Shown here one piece after another: positions 20,446-22,682 of a stretch of DNA of 22,682 bases; the stretch's first letter is position 1; each line of letters begins with the position of its first letter. The DNA lies in contig CAIKJM010000286.1 of the NCBI GenBank assembly GCA_903827735.1, forward strand, positions 1 through 22,682. Direction: 5' to 3'. A program made the translations under genes and the position numbers. Source of the stretch: an uncultured Rhodanobacter sp. (lineage in GTDB: Bacteria > Pseudomonadota > Gammaproteobacteria > Xanthomonadales > Rhodanobacteraceae). The notes beneath the pieces were generated by a model, which saw only the letters and a list, made by a program, of their open reading frames with translations, was not told the DNA's origin and searched no databases.

Positions 20446-22107
20446 TCAACGCGAGGTGATGCTCAGCGCGACTGCTTCAGCGACCTTGATGCCGTCGACA
20501 GCCGCGGAAAGGATACCGCCGGCATAGCCCGCTCCTTCGCCAGCGGGATAGAGGCCGCGCGTATTGAGGCTTTGAAAACTGTCGTCGCGCTTGATGCGCA
20601 CCGGCGATGAGGTGCGCGTTTCCACGCCCGTCAGTACCGCGTCGTGCAGGGCGAAGCCTTTGATTTGCCTATCGAACGCCGGCAGCGCTTCGCGAATCGC
20701 TTCGATCGCATACGCCGGCAGCGCGGTTTCGAGGCTGCCCAGCGTGACGCCCGGCTTGAACGAGGGTTCGACATCGCCGAATTCGCGCGAGGGCTGTGCG
20801 GCAATAAAGTCGCCAACCAGTTGACCGGGCGCATTGTAGTTTTGGCCGCCCAGCACGTAAGCGTGACTCTCCAGCGCCCGCTGCAGCGCGATGCCGGCCA
20901 GCGGGTGGATATGCGCGTCGGTGGATGCCGGATCAAACGGTACGAAGTCCGCCGGCTCGATGCCCACCACGATGGCCGCGTTGGCGTTGCGCTCGTTGCG
21001 AGAGTACTGGCTCATGCCGTTGGTCACCACGCGGCCGGGTTCCGACATCGCGGCCACCACGGTGCCGCCGGGGCACATGCAGAAGCTGTAGACCGAACGG
21101 CCCTTGCCGGCGTGATGACCCGTGACGTGATGCACCAGCTTGTAATCGGCGGCGCCGAGCAGCGGATGGCCGGCCTGCGCACCGAAGCGCGCGCGGTCGA
21201 TGATCGACTGCGGATGCTCGACCCGAAAGCCGATCGAGAACGGCTTGGCTTCCAGGTAGACGTTGCGTTTGTGCAGCATCTCGAAGGTGTCGCGCGCGCT
21301 GTGGCCGATCGCCAGCACCACGTGATCGGCGAGGATTTCTTCGCCGCCTTCCAGGCTCACGCCGTGCAGCTGGCGCGTGCCATCGGCACTGATGTCGATC
21401 AGCAGATCGTCGACGCGGCTGCCGAAGCGGATCTCGCCGCCGAGCGCCTCGATCGTGGCGCGCATGTTCTCCACCATCGTCACCAGGCGAAAGGTGCCGA
21501 TATGCGGCTTGCTGACGTAGAGAATTTCTGCCGGCGCGCCGGCCTTGACGAACTCGGTGAGCACCTTGCGGCCGTGGTGCATCGGATCGCGGATCTGGCT
21601 CCACAGCTTGCCATCGGAAAACGTGCCGGCACCGCCCTCACCGAACTGCACGTTGGACTCGGGATGCAGATTGCGCTTGCGCCAAAGGTCCCAGGTGTCC
21701 TTGGTGCGTTCGCGCACGGCCTTGCCGCGGTCCAGGATGATCGGGCGAAAGCCCATCTGCGCCAGGATCAGACCCGCGAACAGGCCACAGGGCCCCGTGC
21801 CGATGACGATCGGCCGCCGCGGCAGCGCGGTCGGTGCCTGCGCGACAAAGCGGTAGCCCGTGTCCGGCGTGGGCCCGATGTTTTTATCATCGGCAAACTG
21901 CTGGAGCAGTTCGGCTTCGCGCGGCGTGTCCACATCCAGCGCGTAGATCAGCAAAATCGCGCCACGCTTGCGCGCGTCGTAGCTGCGCTTCGCCACCGTG
22001 AAGCTCAACGATTCTTTCGGGCCAAGCTTCAGCCGCGCGCGGATCGCCTTGGGCAACGCTTCGTCGGCGTGGTCCAGCGGCAGCTTGAGGTCGGTGATTC
22101 GCAGCAT
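20446..22107 (-). CDS. FAD-dependent oxidoreductase, COG2509 type
   Basis: A 553-residue flavoprotein. An N-terminal domain (about 1-95, MLRITDLKLPLDH and FTVAKRSYDARKRG) precedes the FAD-binding Rossmann motif VIGTGPCGLFAGLILAQMG. Further signatures are NVQFGEGGAGTFSDGKLW, VVLAIGHSARDTFEML, CMCPGGTVVAA and the C-terminal LYPAGEGAGYAGGILSAAVDGI. These match the large uncharacterised dehydrogenase family COG2509, whose substrate is not known. No membrane segments are evident. The frame is open upstream, but I chose ATG 22105-22107, which begins the family's usual N-terminus, although the ribosome-binding site is poor. It is followed by the FrnE-like gene on the same strand, suggesting a loose redox-themed pair. 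Family call firm, substrate unknown. Confidence 0.93.
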   Translation of the reverse strand: MLRITDLKLPLDHADEALPKAIRARLKLGPKESLSFTVAKRSYDARKRGAILLIYALDVDTPREAELLQQFADDKNIGPTPDTGYRFVAQAPTALPRRPIVIGTGPCGLFAGLILAQMGFRPIILDRGKAVRERTKDTWDLWRKRNLHPESNVQFGEGGAGTFSDGKLWSQIRDPMHHGRKVLTEFVKAGAPAEILYVSKPHIGTFRLVTMVENMRATIEALGGEIRFGSRVDDLLIDISADGTRQLHGVSLEGGEEILADHVVLAIGHSARDTFEMLHKRNVYLEAKPFSIGFRVEHPQSIIDRARFGAQAGHPLLGAADYKLVHHVTGHHAGKGRSVYSFCMCPGGTVVAAMSEPGRVVTNGMSQYSRNERNANAAIVVGIEPADFVPFDPASTDAHIHPLAGIALQRALESHAYVLGGQNYNAPGQLVGDFIAAQPSREFGDVEPSFKPGVTLGSLETALPAYAIEAIREALPAFDRQIKGFALHDAVLTGVETRTSSPVRIKRDDSFQSLNTRGLYPAGEGAGYAGGILSAAVDGIKVAEAVALSITSR

Positions 22108-22197
22108 GGGGCGGGATAGAGTCGATCGAAGCGGCTGAGCAGCGAAGCTCGGTCGAGTATTGTCGATGCGATCGTGCGGACGAACAAGGCGTCGATT

Positions 22198-22253
22198 GGC
22201 GGTCGGTTCGCCCAGCACCGTGCGTGCACACAACGAGCGGCGGTTGGTTCGCC
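22198..22253. repeat. 15-bp direct repeat pair upstream of the FAD oxidoreductase gene
   Basis: GGCGGTCGGTTCGCC (22198-22212) and GGCGGTTGGTTCGCC (22239-22253) differ at one base and start 41 bp apart, close to four helical turns. The second copy runs into GTTCGCCGAAC, a near-perfect inverted repeat. They sit in the non-coding region before the start of the FAD oxidoreductase gene, so regulator binding is possible. Confidence 0.5.
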
Positions 22254-22343
22254 GAACGGTTGATGGTCCGACGCGCAGACGGATGCGACGCATGCGCCCG
22301 GACAGGACGCCACCGCGGCGCTCGGTTGCCCTGCTGCGTCAGC

Positions 22344-22562
22344 TCACGCGACCAGCATGGTCAGAAATTGCTCACCGGTGGCCTTGGGATGCAGCAGCAG
22401 ATAGCGTGTGCCGACCTTGCTGTGGCGGCGCGCGGCGGCCCGGCACTGCAGTCCGTCGCAGGTCGATGCGACCAGCGGCGTGTCCGAATCAGCCTTCCAT
22501 GGGCGACGGCTGATCTGGCCGTGCTGCGGCCCGCCGACGATGATGTACTCGATATTTTCCAT
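22344..22562 (-). CDS. Hypothetical 72-residue protein
   Basis: A short protein beginning MENIEYIIVGGPQHGQ and ending YLLLHPKATGEQFLTMLVA. Codon third positions are strongly G/C, as in neighbouring genes, which supports real coding. The VGGPxHG start resembles small uncharacterised proteins that carry a GGPxxG segment, but I cannot assign a named family. It contains two cysteines (TCDGLQC). There is no clear Shine-Dalgarno before the ATG at 22560-22562. It lies about 236 bp upstream of the FAD oxidoreductase gene on the same strand. Confidence 0.65.
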   Translation of the reverse strand: MENIEYIIVGGPQHGQISRRPWKADSDTPLVASTCDGLQCRAAARRHSKVGTRYLLLHPKATGEQFLTMLVA

Positions 22563-22682
22563 AACTGCGTGCTCGCTGAGAGTGGAACCGACCGGCTCCC
22601 CACAGGCAATGCAGGGGTCGAGCCAGCGGCTCAGCGCAAAGAGTCGAGCCCATCACAGTTCGGCAAGTTGCGTGGCGACGGC

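Noticed and set aside
22108..22293. N-terminal extension of the FAD oxidoreductase and an Arg-rich plus-strand frame across 22160-22513
   Set aside because: Low-complexity Arg/Pro/Ser translation without motif; the region carries repeats and is better explained as non-coding control DNA.
22653..22682. Possible tail of a minus-strand gene entering at the right edge (nine codons then TGA)
   Set aside because: Too short to distinguish from chance; no motif visible.

Overview
The window is high-GC bacterial chromosome with densely packed genes, strong third-position G/C bias and Shine-Dalgarno or coupled starts. The gene set (gltB-gltD, envC next to a carboxyl-terminal protease gene, a LigB-type ligase, DinG, YchJ/UPF0225, DUF938, a GAF-GGDEF-EAL protein, a fused SpmA/SpmB-like protein) points to a gammaproteobacterium, most likely Xanthomonadales (Rhodanobacter/Dyella-like). 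The lineage is an inference from gene content and protein character, not from a marker gene. I see no rRNA, tRNA, CRISPR array, insertion sequence, integrase, phage module or recognisable defence system. This is conserved core chromosome rather than an accessory island.

Layout. (1) 1-2097, minus strand: envC (cell-separation amidase activator) followed by an S41/Ctp protease whose 3' part runs off the left edge. (2) 2098-2420: a 323-bp divergent control region with a good sigma70-type promoter for gltB; a perfect 13-bp dyad overlaps its -10. (3) 2421-8308, plus strand: gltB and gltD, overlapping by 4 bp, the two subunits of NADPH-dependent glutamate synthase. (4) 8450-12321, plus strand: a fused SpmA/SpmB-type membrane protein, a TANGO2/NRDE-family protein and a LigB-type NAD-dependent DNA ligase with an N-terminal export-like signal. 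(5) 12335-16441, minus strand, in transcription order: dinG helicase, a HutD/Ves-family protein coupled to it through ATGA, a 65-residue membrane protein, a DUF938 methyltransferase-like protein and a YchJ-family SEC-C protein. (6) 16684-19638, plus strand: a 984-residue two-GAF diguanylate cyclase/phosphodiesterase, divergent from dinG. (7) 19672-22562, minus strand: a FrnE-like DsbA-family oxidoreductase, a COG2509-type FAD-dependent oxidoreductase and a 72-residue hypothetical protein.

How the genes relate. GltB/GltD form one enzyme and EnvC/Ctp share an envelope-maintenance theme. DinG and the HutD-like protein are translationally coupled although no functional link between them is known. 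The c-di-GMP protein stands alone and keeps its visible catalytic residues apart from the first residue of its GGDEF motif. I found no clearly novel multi-gene system. The observations most worth following are the dyad over the gltB -10, the export-like signal on the DNA ligase, the dinG-hutD coupling with a stem-loop just after it, and a near-identical 15-bp direct repeat upstream of the FAD oxidoreductase gene.
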